DNA of 64,000 bases from Karalla daura (GCA_029224185.1 CM055194.1:21601674-21665673), one strand, 5' to 3'. Numbered from the stretch's first letter, positions 1-10,823 are shown. Notes: generated by a model not told the origin, from the letters alone. A program made the numbers and translations.

Positions 1-2384
1 AAAAACGCAAATTTCCATAAGAAAAAAAAACAGTGAAAGAGAGGCTGGGGTGTGTTTGGGTTTTCGTGGTTGAAAACTTGTCCTTGGGCTTTTAACATCT
101 CCGTTTTGCAGAGTAGATAAAAGGTAGGCAGGTCGCTCTTCCTCCTCCTCCTCTTTATCCTCCGACCACAAAGCATCAGGCCGCCTCCCTGAGACGAAAA
201 GTTACAATCTAGATTTCATGTCTGTTAATAGTTATTATGGCACACAGGATTGTCCCAGTCCAGCCTTTTCTGTTCTGTTTTTATCTCTGTTGTAGAGGAG
301 GGAGGAAGGGAGGGGAAGGGAGAGAGAGGAGGGGGTGAAGGGTGAAGGGCGAGGCGGTCGAGGGCGAGGGTCCTCCTCTTTGAAACGGTCTCAAACCAGC
401 CCAGACGTCAGCGTCCTGATCGGCCAAAGCAGACCCAGATCCATGGCATTGACAGAAAGTAAAGGTCATCTCTTGATATTCACAGTAGAAAAAAAGATAC
501 ATACAAAACAAAAACAAAAACAGGACCGAGGAACAAAGACGCGAACAACGACCGGAGCAGACGAGGGATCCGAACTGTTTCCACCACAAAGAGACAAACT
601 GACAGAGTGAAGGAGGAGGAGGAGGAGGAGGAGGAGGAGGAGGAGGAGGAGGAGAGGGTAGGGCTTCCAGGGTCTGATGGTCACAGATATGCTCTCAGCC
701 CTGACTCATCCCAGAAGCCGCTACTACTACAGTACGTACAGTTACGTACATTGGGGGGGGGCACAGTAAAGCTACGCTGCTTCTTTCAGAACCCGGGGGG
801 AGGAGGACGAAGCCTCGCACCAGCAATCCTAGAACGCAGAGCTACGTAGAGGGAGAAATACTGTCCACCGAGCCAGGAGTCGACATGAATAAGTGCTGAG
901 TTGAGTGAAACGTGTGTGAAACAGAGAGGAGCCGAGTGTTAGGGGGGGTCGAGCTCCACGCGATCTCTGCTTCTACCCCCCCGAGACTGAAGAAGAAGAA
1001 CAAGGAGGAGGAGGAGAAAAGGAGAGAGGCAGAGAGGCTGAACGCACCACGAGGGGGACAGGAATTCATCAGCAGTGTTGGTAATGTACGACAGCGTGAT
1101 ACTGACTTGAAATGATGGGATTCTCAGAGACCGACAGGGATGTTTAGGCTCTTTAGACTGATTCCTCCATATGCACTGAGGTAGACTCTGGCCAAACACA
1201 CAAGACGACGACAAGTACTAACTAACTATCTAACTAACTAACTAACTAACTAACTGACTAACTAGCACTCCTGCTGCTCACCACCTGTACAATATCAAAC
1301 TAGGCTTCTTTCATTGTTTCATGGTTGGTTTTTTTAACGTCGCTCCGCTCTCGAAACGCCTTAAAAATGCTCCGCTAAAAAGCTAACTGTGTTCTTCTTA
1401 TACAATGACAATGATCATAATAAAATAAATATCTGGTATTTCAAAGATATGGGCACCATCTTAATTGAAAATTGCATATGCGTGTGAACACCACCACAAG
1501 ATTAAGCAACCGAAGTGCGGGTGGGGCTGAGGGGCGGGGTCCCGGGTTACGCACTCCTCTCCTCCACACTCAGAGTAAAGCCCACGCTATTAAGATACGA
1601 GTGTAGCACTAGTACGCAACCTGAGACCGCCACACACACACACACACACACACGCACGCACACACACACACACACACACACTGGGCTCCACCACGTACGC
1701 TAAACTGACGGGCATCCGATTTTCTTTTTTTTTTATAAACCTTTTTTTTCCGCTTTTATGTCCCAAACTATGTCACAGATTATTTACAAAGTACAAAACA
1801 AAAACAAAAACAAAACCAAAAGATTGTAACTCCTCAGAATAATTTGCTGAAAGAAAGATCTGCATGGCTAACCTCCAGGCTGATCCACAGTGTCACTCGC
1901 TAAAGCACTGGGTGAATGTGAACGTGAAGCGTTCCAGAAAAACAAACTTTCTAATCGCTGAAATGAAACCTAAAAATGGCCGCCCCCCCGGAGACCCGTC
2001 GCCTCCTACGTCTTTGTTCTCCTCCAGCAAAATGCCGCAAAGTTGTGACCCTACAAACACACACCAAGAGCTTTGATTTCGGCGCCTTTTCAGAGATGTG
2101 TGTGTGTGTGTGTGTGACTAGCCAACACAACTAGCCTGGACGTGGCTCTGGGTTTGAGAAGGCACTGGGTAAAGTATGGAGGCAGCTCCTCTGCTTCTCT
2201 ATGATTCTTTTGTGGGGGGGTTTCTTCGCTGCCGACACTTTGGCTAAAAACTTTGAGCGCTGATCGGCTGGATTGGCAACACGCGCTGGTCTGCGTGTGT
2301 GTGTGTGTGTGTGTGTGTGGTCTGCTGATTCTCACCTCCTGTGTCATTGGCTGCTGTAGCTGCAGAGTGAGAGGGAGGAGGGGA

Positions 2385-2442
<58 letters not shown>
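2385..2442. repeat. Compound (CA)n(TA)n(TG)n microsatellite
   Basis: About ten CA units, eight TA units and eleven TG units in direct succession make a nearly perfect palindrome of about 56 bp. Confidence 0.95.
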
Positions 2443-2547
2443 AAATATGGCGTTTTGGCTTTTGGAAGAAGAAGAATTAACGCTTTCTGTGACGATGCAG
2501 GTGACAGGAATGTTTTTGAACGCCAGATATTTGATTGTTGAGAGTGT

Positions 2548-2604
<57 letters not shown>

Positions 2605-2978
2605 GGTGTGGGTGGGCGATATAAAGTCAGCAGAGCAAAGTCTTTCATGTGTGTGTGTTCTGAATCTGAATCTGGGTGGGTGTGGTGATGGTATCAGCTC
2701 TGCCAGCCAGACCAGGCAAAACAGAGGAGGGGAGGAGGAGGAGGAAGAGGAGGAAGAGGAGGAAGAGGAGAAGGAGGGAGTGGAGGGGGTGACAAGGGAA
2801 CGCACAGTTCCAACTAAATCCTGGAATGTCAGACCTGAGTGAAATAGCTGCTGCACACTGTGTCCTGACTGCCTAAATGCATGTGATGGCAGAGAGAATA
2901 ATAGGATTAACAATCACTCACACGCTGCCTCGCTCGCCCGCTCTCTCTCTCTCTCAGACACTCTGAAAGATAGAGACC

Positions 2979-3009
<31 letters not shown>

Positions 3010-3260
3010 CCTCTCTCTATAATACCTGCTGTGGACTCTGGATACAGTTGGAACTTTCCGTATTTCTCTCCATTCCCTCCACCACACACACACACACACA
3101 CATACACACACACACGCGCACACACACACACACACAAAAAGAAACGTGGAAATTTCCAACAGCCTGATTTTGTAGCAGCGAGCTGCAGCAGCCAATGGGA
3201 GAAGCCTCGGGAAGGCTGAGGAGGGGAGAGTGGGCAGGAGGTGTGTGTGCATGTGCGTGA

Positions 3261-3302
<42 letters not shown>

Positions 3303-4684
3303 GGGGCAAACCTAACAATACGGTGGATACGCGCGGAGGGGGCGACGTGTTGCGATTCCAATCAAACCTTCAGGGTACTGAACTGTGTCCGATCTGGGGT
3401 CAGACGGGAAGGGAATGCTACAACGATCCAGAGTGATTTCTGTCTTTTTAAGGGTCTTTCACAGCGAACAAGACACTGATTGATCTAAAAACCGCCTCAT
3501 CTCCACCTGCAGTTTGGCTGAGAAGCTGGTGAATCCTGTTCCGCCAAGAGAGGGAAAAGTACAATCACCAAAAACGAGCATAAAAACTCACTCAGTCCCC
3601 GAGCAGCTACAGCGCGGCCCCAGACGAGCCGACCACCGTCTGCACTGTCAGAGAGGTGATGAAGCTGCGCTACCAGACGGAGCAGACGCCCGGCTGCTAC
3701 AGCCGCTTCTCTCTCTCTCCTGTTACCGACCAGAGAGACACACGGCGGACACAGAGACGAACACGCATCAGGTGCATTTCCACCTAAAAAGACCTCATTC
3801 CCCTTCTATAAAGCTTTGTTTCGGTGATTCGGTTTGTTTTTTTGCCCCCCCCCACTCACTCACTCCCGCCCCCAGCGTTTCTGTTGCCTCTCTGAAATAT
3901 TGAGGTGGGAACGAGGTTTCTTGACACAGACGAAATAGAGGAGCGAGTTGACAGCATTTGGGGGCCAGTCTTTCTGGGTGGCAGAGGGAGGAGGGGGGAG
4001 CCTAAGACACAGAGAGCACTGATGGTAGATTAGTGTGATTTCTGGGGCTATAAAAATAAGAACAATTAAAAACCCAGAGAGGAAAAAAAAACCTGGCAAA
4101 ACAAAATACTAGCAAAGCATCTGATGAAAATATTACAAATATGAACTATTTACAAAAACATCAATGTCATATATTATATATAAAATATTGGTACGCCGCC
4201 TCCAATATTCCATATATACTATATATATTATATATATATTTATATATATATTTCTATACCCACTAAAATATATAAAAGCAGCAGCTATTGGTCAGTCTGA
4301 GGAACTCTTTTGTCCAATTCTTAACTGTTTAAATATCCTTCAGCCATATAGTGAGGACACAGAAATAAAAAACTGAGAAAGAAGAGAAGAAAAGAGACAA
4401 AAAAAAAGCAAATAAATTAAAACTATTCACCAAACACCCGATGAATCTGTGTGTAGTTTGGAATTCTGCAGAAAAACACGAAAAAACAAAACAAAACAAA
4501 ACAAAAACATTCCACTAGGAATAAGATGTTTGTTCTAGGATCAAGTCTTTGCAAGTCATCCCACCGTTCCAAACCGATTAAGTCATTGTTCAAAACAACA
4601 AAATAAAAGAAAGGAAATTAGTGTAAGCGCTGATAGACACTTCTCTTTGTTTATAGGCCACGTATAAAAAGGCCACTATCTGAG

Positions 4685-4688
<4 letters not shown>

Positions 4689-4768
<80 letters not shown>
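4689..4768. repeat. (GA)n microsatellite
   Basis: About 80 bp of GA dinucleotides with one interruption. On the minus strand it lies downstream of the insr stop codon. Confidence 0.95.
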
Positions 4769-4770
<2 letters not shown>

Positions 4771-4837
4771 AAAGCACAGAAATGTGGAAATGCAGACCGG
4801 TGGGTGAGGGTGAAGGTGTGAGGGCGGCAAAGGAGAA

Positions 4838-4880
4838 GAAGAGGAGGAGGAGGAGGAGGAGGAGGAGGAGGAGGAGGAGG
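4838..4880. repeat. (GGA)n trinucleotide repeat
   Basis: About fourteen GGA/AGG units on the plus strand. Confidence 0.9.
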
Positions 4881-5011
4881 GACGACTCGAGTCTCGAGGA
4901 GATTGAGCGAAAAGCAGCCTTCTTGGTTGTCTAAGGTTTGTTGTGTTCACAGTTTTTTTGATTTTCTTTTTTTCTCCGTTTCCGTCACTAGGAGTCCTGG
5001 AAACGTGGCAA

Positions 5012-5485
5012 TAGTGAAAAAAAATCAATAGTTTAATAATAATAATAATAATAATAATAGGTAACATGGTGATAGAAAGTCTGTTGTGTGTGGAGGAAGG
5101 TTGTAAAAAAGGAAGGAGAAGCGCGTCAGAGCGTCAGAGCGTCAGAGCGTCAGAGCGTGTTTGCATCCCTTGCTCGCTGCCCGTGTTGCAGCAGCCACAA
5201 GGAAGAAAAATGAAACGTCCTGAGATCGGCAGGTTGTTGTTGGGTTTTTTTTCCATTTTCGTTTTTTTTTTTTTCTCTGAAGGGCTTATCCGAGAATAAG
5301 AAAACAAAAAATCATTAGAAAAATGTCGAAGGATACAGAAGAAAAATGGACTGGAAGTGAAATCAAAGCGAGAGAGAGAAGGAGGGGGGGGGGGCGGGGA
5401 GAAGGGGGGAGGGGCAGATGAAAACGAGTTCTTTTGTTTCTGTTTGTTTTGTTTTGTTTGTTTTTTTGTAGGAAAACAGGAAATG
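5012..5485 (-). other. insr: Possible proximal 3' UTR of insr
   Basis: The minus strand has no AATAAA that I can see just downstream of the stop. It has ATTAAA at 5037-5032, followed by a T-rich stretch (about 5026-5015), which could direct cleavage near 5012. The interval contains an 8-bp GCGTCAGA tandem (5121-5158) and several T-runs. Vertebrate INSR 3' UTRs can be several kilobases, so the real end may lie much further down, anywhere in 1-5000. Confidence 0.25.
5121..5158. repeat. 8-bp tandem repeat GCGTCAGA
   Basis: Four to five nearly perfect copies of an 8-bp unit in the probable 3' UTR. Confidence 0.85.
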
Positions 5486-5840
5486 TTAGGAAGGGCTGGA
5501 TCTGGGCAACGATAAGATTCGTCCGTTTTTCTTGCCACCGTTCATGTGTGTGTAGGGGACGTGCTCCTCATAGTTCCCCCTGAGGGCCACCGAGGGCCCG
5601 CTGTCCCTGCCCAGGCTCTCCTCTCGCTGCGAGTAGGACGACGGGTCCAGAGGGATGCTCTCCATGTTGTCCAGGTCCAGGTCGAACTCCTCCGTCTCCG
5701 GGACCTTGTTCTCCTCGCTGTAGAAGAAGGACACCTCCTGGAAGGACGGGTGCAGGTCCTCCCGCAGCATCTCGATGATCTCGTGGAACATCGGCCGCAT
5801 CTTCGGGTTGTACTGCCAGCACATCTGCATCAGGCTGTGC
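5486..5840 (-). CDS. insr: insr exon 22: end of kinase and C-terminal tail
   Basis: The coding part is 355 nt and ends in TAA (5488-5486). It encodes HSLMQMCWQYNPKMRP, then EDLHPSFQEVSFFYSEENK, an acidic stretch, SSYSQREES, and the terminal NYEEHVPYTHMNGGKKNGR. The tail keeps the two tyrosines that in human are Tyr1328 and Tyr1334. It identifies the gene as INSR; IGF1R has a different tail. The acceptor CTCCTCCAG is made of the 10-bp repeat array that fills the 3' part of intron 21. Confidence 0.96.
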
Positions 5841-5842
5841 CT

Positions 5843-6055
5843 GGAGGAGGAGACGGGAGGAGACAGGAGGAGACGGGAGGAGACGGGAGGAGACAGGAGG
5901 AGACAGGAGGAGACAGGAGGAGACGGGAGGAGACGGGAGGAGATGGGAGGAGACGGGAGGAGACGGGAGGAGACGGGAGGAGATGGGAGGAGACAGGAGG
6001 AGACAGGAGGAGACGGGAGGAGACGGGAGGAGACGGGAGGAGACGGGAGGAGACA
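5843..6055. repeat. 10-bp minisatellite (GGGAGGAGAC)n at the 3' end of intron 21
   Basis: About 21 head-to-tail copies of a 10-bp unit, varying mainly between GACGGG, GACAGG and GATGGG. On the transcribed strand it reads GTCTCCTCCC. It runs right up to the exon 22 acceptor, so it supplies the polypyrimidine tract. Confidence 0.95.
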
Positions 6056-6291
6056 CAAGACAAATCCAACGAATCAGTTCCTCTTCATCTACTTCTTTTG
6101 ATCTTAATGTCAGCTCAGATTACACAACAATTCAGCACTGATACACACACACTCCTGACGTGTGGCATCCATATTTACTACAGACTGTTAGGACCTAGGA
6201 GGTCTTCTTCTGGGGCCACAGACACTGAAAGCCTGAGGTGAGCTGCACTCAGACCCTGGGGCCCAGGCGAGTGGCTGTAGCGTGCACTCAC

Positions 6292-6426
6292 ATCCTCTCG
6301 GGGCAGTTGTCCGGCCGGTCCAGGTATCCTCCGTCCATGACGAACTTGAGCACCTGCTCGTTGGACAGGCCCTGGTACGGCTGCTCTGCTAGCGTGCTGA
6401 TCTCCCACAGCACCACGCCAAACGAC
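6292..6426 (-). CDS. insr: insr exon 21: kinase C-lobe
   Basis: The exon is 135 nt, matching the remembered human length. It encodes SFGVVLWEISTLAEQPYQGL, SNEQVLKFVMDGGYLDRPDN and CPER. It matches INSR (MDGGYLD) rather than IGF1R. The acceptor is CTCTGCAG and the donor is GAT|GTGAGT. Confidence 0.96.
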
Positions 6427-6953
6427 CTGCAGAGCAGCACAGACAAGTCAATAGCATCATACCTGACGGGCTAGTTCTGTTCTCACCTGAGCGTCTGACC
6501 TAAGTATTGACATCAAATATTTAGACATTTTTGGAGATTTTATTGCTTTAAATTTAATTCAGAAATGACTTGTTTTCAATAGAAACAAAAGGGAATTATT
6601 ACAGCCTGGGATACATCAACAATTAGAAGAAACATTGATTTTTATGCATTATTACTTTTTGTGCATTTTGTTGTTCAAATTCAGATACTGGGGATGTTTT
6701 GCTCCCTCTACCAAATCAAAGTTATAATGACATCACCGATGTGGTGGAGAGTAGTGAAATGATCAATTCCAAGACAAAAGACAGTAAAATATTCTCTAAT
6801 ATATAAAATAAAGCATCTGTTCTGCTTGAATGACAGTAAGATTGTCAGGATTGACCTCCTGAGTGTTTACATTGCATTTTCAGACTCACTGAGAGGAAGC
6901 TACAGGATACAATGGGAACACACAATCTTAGGACGCAGACGCAGTTATCTCAC
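6427..6953 (-). other. insr intron 20
   Basis: The intron is 527 bp, AT-rich and free of obvious repeats or features. Confidence 0.85.
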
Positions 6954-7083
6954 CAGCAGTCAGAGTGGGCAGTGAAGACTCCGTCCTTCAGAGACTCCGG
7001 AGCCATCCACCTGACTGGGAGCAGACCCTTCCCTCCTTTACGGTAGTAGTCCGTCTCGTAGATGTCTCTGGTCATACCGAAAT
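6954..7083 (-). CDS. insr: insr exon 20: activation loop
   Basis: The exon is 130 nt, matching the remembered human length. It encodes FGMTRDIYETDYYRKGGKG (the three autophosphorylated tyrosines), LLPVRWMAPESLKDGVF and HSDC before a split Trp codon. The position before Trp is Met in human INSR and Val in IGF1R; here it is Cys. The donor is TG|GTGAGA. The acceptor is CTCTCAG after a C/T repeat. Confidence 0.95.
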
Positions 7084-7199
7084 CTGAGAGACAGAGAGGG
7101 AGGGAGAGGGAGAGAGGGAGAGAGAGAGGGAGAGGTCTGTAAGTACAGGTTCCTCCACACTGCGGGGTGGAGGGGAGGTGAGGCTGGGAGCTGGCGTGC

Positions 7200-7362
7200 C
7201 TCCGATCTTGACGGTGAAGTCTTCGGCCACCATGCAGTTCCTGGCTGCCAGGTCTCTGTGCACAAACTTCTTGGCGTTGAGGTACGCCATGCCGTCTGCG
7301 ATCTCAGCCGCCATCTGGATCATCTCCTTGAGCGTGGGTGGAGGACGACCTGACGGGTTATT
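7200..7362 (-). CDS. insr: insr exon 19: catalytic loop
   Basis: The exon is 163 nt. It encodes NNPSGRPPPTLKEMIQMAA, EIADGMAYLNAKKFV, the catalytic loop HRDLAARN, and EDFTVKIG. It is one codon longer than human because of a Ser in NNPSGR. It ends GGAG|GCACGC, a GC donor. The last G is the first base of the DFG aspartate codon, completed by AT at the start of exon 20. No GT donor in this frame is visible nearby. Confidence 0.94.
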
Positions 7363-7364
7363 CT

Positions 7365-7406
<42 letters not shown>

Positions 7407-7478
7407 CGATATAAGGTCAGTGACGTGTGGTAACATCATTACTGGGGCTCTGTATTTAGACCTGGAGGCGACACCCAC

Positions 7479-7589
7479 TTCAGAGTCGGGCCTGAGGCTG
7501 CGTAGGTAGCTCTTGAGGTCGCCGTGGGTCATCAGCTCCATCACCACCAGCGTGGGCTGACCGTTGGACACCACGCCCAGCAGACGCAC
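7479..7589 (-). CDS. insr: insr exon 18: kinase hinge
   Basis: The exon is 111 nt, matching the remembered human length. It encodes VRLLGVVSNGQPTLVVMELM, THGDLKSYLRSLRPDSE. This covers strand 4, the gatekeeper Met and hinge (VVMELM), and helix D. The acceptor is GTTCAG and the donor is GAA|GTGGGT. Confidence 0.96.
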
Positions 7590-7732
7590 CTGAACACACA
7601 CGAGAAACACCAGAACACGGTGTTGTCATGTAAACTGACCTGAAATACCAGGAGAGACCTTCACAAGAACCCAGAGAAACAAATGGTTTGATGGGACTGT
7701 TTGTGCAGTTACTTTATTGGCCAGAAGGGGGA

Positions 7733-7960
<228 letters not shown>

Positions 7961-8539
7961 ATTCCTTGTGGGAAGGAAATGGAGATGAACTATATTCTCC
8001 ATAGTTATTGTCACATGATGTACATTTTCACTCCCTACAACTATTAAACTTAGAGTAAATGAGTTTTCTAATTCTTTAAAACAGTTAATCTAATTTTCAC
8101 AATACTAGTCATTATTTATTATTTATTAATTCCCATTTTATCTATCATTTAACTTCAGTTTGCAACCCTTCCACCGTCAACAAAAACAATCAAGAGGAGA
8201 CGTGCTGATGCTCCGTGCAGATGCTCCTCATCTGTGAGTAAACAGTGAGGGGAGGGCTGCACGCACGCCTCGCGCCCCTCTGATGTTAGCAGGCAGCGGC
8301 CTGACACAGCCAGCGTCTGCAGCCAGTGGGATCCTTTCTGGAGTCACACTGTGTCTGAATATGTCGCCGTCGCCACAACACCTGAGTCACCGCTCCCTGA
8401 CTCACTGCTGTTTGTGGCGGCTTGGGCAGAGACGATGAAAGCCGTAACGTCCTGTCAATCACAGAGTGAGCAGGGGGAGGGGCTCTCAACCCCCCCCCCC
8501 CCCCCCTCGGGGAAGGAGAGGCAAAGGAGCGCTACGTAC

Positions 8540-8769
8540 CACGTGGTGGCAGCTGAAGGCCTTCATGACGGAGGCCTCGTTGAGGAACTCGATCCTCTCG
8601 CGCAGGCTGGCCGACTCGTTGACCGTCTTGATGGCGACGCGCGTGTCCGGGTCGCCCTTGACGATGTCCTTGGCGATGCCCTCGTACACCATGCCGAAGG
8701 AGCCCTGGCCCAGCTCCCGCAGCACCGTGATCTTCTCCCGCGCCACCTCCCACTCGTCAGGGACGTACA
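8540..8769 (-). CDS. insr: insr exon 17: kinase N-lobe
   Basis: The exon is 230 nt. It encodes YVPDEWEVAREKITVLREL, the glycine loop GQGSFGMVYEG, the catalytic lysine in RVAIKTVNE, and helix C in SLRERIEFLNEASVMKAFSC. Relative to human INSR it lacks about five residues (FPCSV) before YVPDEW, the arrangement found in IGF1R. The acceptor is CGTGCAG and the donor is GTG|GTACGT. Confidence 0.96.
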
Positions 8770-8817
8770 CTGCACGAGACGGACACGGCCCGGTCAGTCA
8801 CAGCACACTGAGGCATG

Positions 8818-8906
8818 AGGACACTGGTCCAGGAGGACGCTGGACCAGGAGGACGCTGGTCCACGAGGACGCTGGTCCCTGAGGACACTGGTCCACGAGG
8901 ACGCTG
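8818..8906. repeat. 16-bp minisatellite in intron 16
   Basis: About five and a half copies of a 16-bp unit (AGGACGCTGGTCCACG and variants) fill half of the 173-bp intron. Confidence 0.9.
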
Positions 8907-8942
8907 AGCTCCTCCTCCTCGTCCTGACCATGAGGCTCTTAC

Positions 8943-9010
8943 CGTCGTTGGCACTGAGGTACTCGGGGTTGGAGGAGGCGATGAGGGGGCCTGTCGGGCC
9001 CTCGGTTTGC
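8943..9010 (-). CDS. insr: insr exon 16: juxtamembrane NPEY exon
   Basis: The exon is 68 nt, matching the remembered human length. It encodes QTEGPTGPLIASSNPEYLSA, then ND and a split Val codon. NPEY is the phosphotyrosine docking site for IRS and Shc PTB domains (human Tyr972 by the usual numbering). The acceptor is TTTTGCAG and the donor is G|GTAAGA. Confidence 0.96.
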
Positions 9011-9431
9011 CTGCAAAACGTAACAAGACATCGACCGGTTTAGGCATTTGTACTGAGACAGAACTCCGGACTGGCCTCAAACTATGCTCTTCCCACATTA
9101 GACCACCCTGTCTCTTGTTAAACTTCACCTGCCTCATTTTTATTACCTTGAACTTTTATTGTTCATGTTTACTCATGTCACCAATTTTGTTTCATTCATT
9201 CAAGAAGTCGATATAATCCGTTTTTGAGAACGATAAGAAATAAAGTCTCCAAAATTCTACAAAATCAGCTTCTTGATTGTGAATATTTTCAGGTTTATTC
9301 AGACCATTGAAGTGGTGACAAAACAAAGGCTTAGCACGGCCCATGTGGAACAGGCCTCTAACCTCTCTAGCCTCTATCTGTCTGTCTCTCTCTCTATCTA
9401 TCTCTCTCCCTCCCTCTGTGATTGGTCCTAC
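9011..9431 (-). other. insr intron 15
   Basis: The intron is 421 bp with a short CT-rich stretch near 9380-9415; otherwise nothing recognised. Confidence 0.85.
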
Positions 9432-9528
9432 CTCTTCTTGAAGACCACAAACACTCCTCCAGCCAGGATCAGCACCAGGATGGAGCAGATGACCGGGCCG
9501 CTCACGATCCAAATCAAGCCTTGATCAG
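9432..9528 (-). CDS. insr: insr exon 15: transmembrane segment
   Basis: The exon is 97 nt. After a short extracellular PDQGL it encodes one hydrophobic span of about 25 residues (IWIVSGPVICSI, then LVLILAGGVFVVF) and the basic stop-transfer KKR. The span itself is not similar to the human one, as is usual for this segment. The acceptor is GTTGCAG and the donor is AG|GTAGGA. Confidence 0.94.
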
Positions 9529-9639
9529 CTGCAACACACAGAAACCACCTGTTAAAGTGTAGAAGAGGACGAGCGGTCCTAACGGGCCGGTGTCATGCTC
9601 AGGTCCTATCCGCTGGAGGGAGGGAGCCTCTGGGCTTAC

Positions 9640-9796
9640 GGTTGGGTACGGAGAAGTAGATGGTCTCAGTGAAGGAGCCGTTTCCAGCCAGCGAGGTGGC
9701 GCGCACGTTCACGCTGTAGTTCCCCGGCTGCAGCAGCGTCAGCTTGGTTCCATTGTTCTTCAGGTAGGCCGGCCGAGACACACACGTCTTGTGCTC
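9640..9796 (-). CDS. insr: insr exon 14: FnIII-3
   Basis: The exon is 157 nt. It encodes EHKTCVSRPAYLKNNGTKL, then PGNYSVNVRATSLAGNGSF and TETIYFSVPN. The Cys of KTCVSR is the beta-chain partner of the alpha-beta disulfide (human Cys860). The acceptor is TTCCCCCCAG and the donor is C|GTAAGC. Confidence 0.95.
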
Positions 9797-9894
9797 CTGG
9801 GGGGAAAATATAACCAGGGAAAAGGTTATAGTAGTCACATCAGGGATAGAAGACAGTAGGTGACCTTTCATCATCCCTAGAAATGTGCAAAACC

Positions 9895-10245
9895 TAAATA
9901 TCGCAATAAAAAACTGGCAATGGAAACATTTTTACACGCTGATGAGCTGGATTTCCAGAGCGTGATGGAGACACGTTTTTAGCATCCACCAGACATGACG
10001 TACTCCTGGAGGTCACGTGACCAGTTCGCTTCAAATAAGATGGAGCGAGACCGAACATTTTCCTCATCTAAATGTTTTGCAGGTCCATCTTCCTCAAAGT
10101 GTCTCATGGGATGAGATTCAACATAGGATGACAAGAGACAAGAGGAGGATTACCACAGCTCCTGTCTGTCAACTGTGCTTGTTCACATTTTAGAAATAAA
10201 AATAAATATATAAAAAAAACTGAAATGGAAACACCTACTCAGTAC
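9895..10245. mobile_element. Degenerate interspersed repeat, possible MITE remnant
   Basis: The block opens with AAAAAACTGGCAATGGAAAC and closes with AAAAAAAACTGAAATGGAAA, and holds a CACGTGACCAGT core. It shares AAATGTTTTG...ATCTTCCTCAAAGTG with 12030-12090. Related stretches are seen near 26470-26620 and 39800-40015. The family is not named here because I could not search a repeat library. Confidence 0.4.
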
Positions 10246-10823
10246 AAAAACACCAAAAAAGCAGAAAAAAGCTCACTTTGCTGTGAGGTATCTACATGTG
10301 TGCTACAACATGAGAGGACTTAATTAACCCTGTGTTGAACACTGACTACATTAACACCAAACATGTGAGGAATGAATTAACAATTTGGGGTTATTACAGC
10401 AAAGTTTATGCAGCAGTATAGTCCAAACACTGACGCTTCAACTCATTTGCAGCATTTTGAGATACTAAAACAGTTCAGATGTTTGCGATTGTTTTAGCTT
10501 TCCTTGAGTCTAAAAATCTGAAAGCTGCAGTATGCAAACACTGTGATTTGCAGACGACCAGACGACGCTCCGAGCCTGATGGAAGAGAGCGCGGCTCGGT
10601 GAAACTCGAGCTGCCGAGATGTCGTCTGAGACGCCCGTCCATCCCTGCCACTGCAATCTAGTCTTCCTCCCTGCCTCTGTCACTATGGTTACAGAGCTGC
10701 TACTGGCTCCTTGGGTCAGGCGGTGCAGCGATGAATAGCAATGAGAGATGAATTCACACATTTACAGCAAGTAAACAACAACACACGCACACACACACGG
10801 TCACAGACGGACCAGCACGTCTT

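Larger units (their letters stand above)
1..5011. other. Distal 3' UTR or intergenic DNA, simple-repeat rich
   Basis: I see no protein-coding gene here. The stretch is dominated by microsatellites: (GGA)n at 608-656, AACT at 1206-1262, (CA)n at 1632-1681, (GT)n at 2095-2117, 2296-2320 and 2542-2605, (GGA)n near 2726-2776, (CT)n near 2939-3018, (CA)n and (GT)n at 3083-3300, an AT-rich stretch at 4160-4265, and (GA)n at 4689-4768. Open frames across these are low-complexity artefacts. Confidence 0.7.

Noticed and set aside
3584..3787. Plus-strand open stretch reading through VCTVREVMKLRYQTEQTPG
   Set aside because: It is short, has no start codon upstream and no family match. It runs into CT-rich sequence on the far side of the insr stop, so it is probably chance in the GC-rich 3' UTR/downstream region.
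5830..6069. Long open frames in all phases of the GGGAGGAGAC array (SSRLLPSPPV-type and GGDGRRQEE-type)
   Set aside because: The 10-bp unit contains no stop codon on either strand, so open frames are inevitable. The array is intronic.
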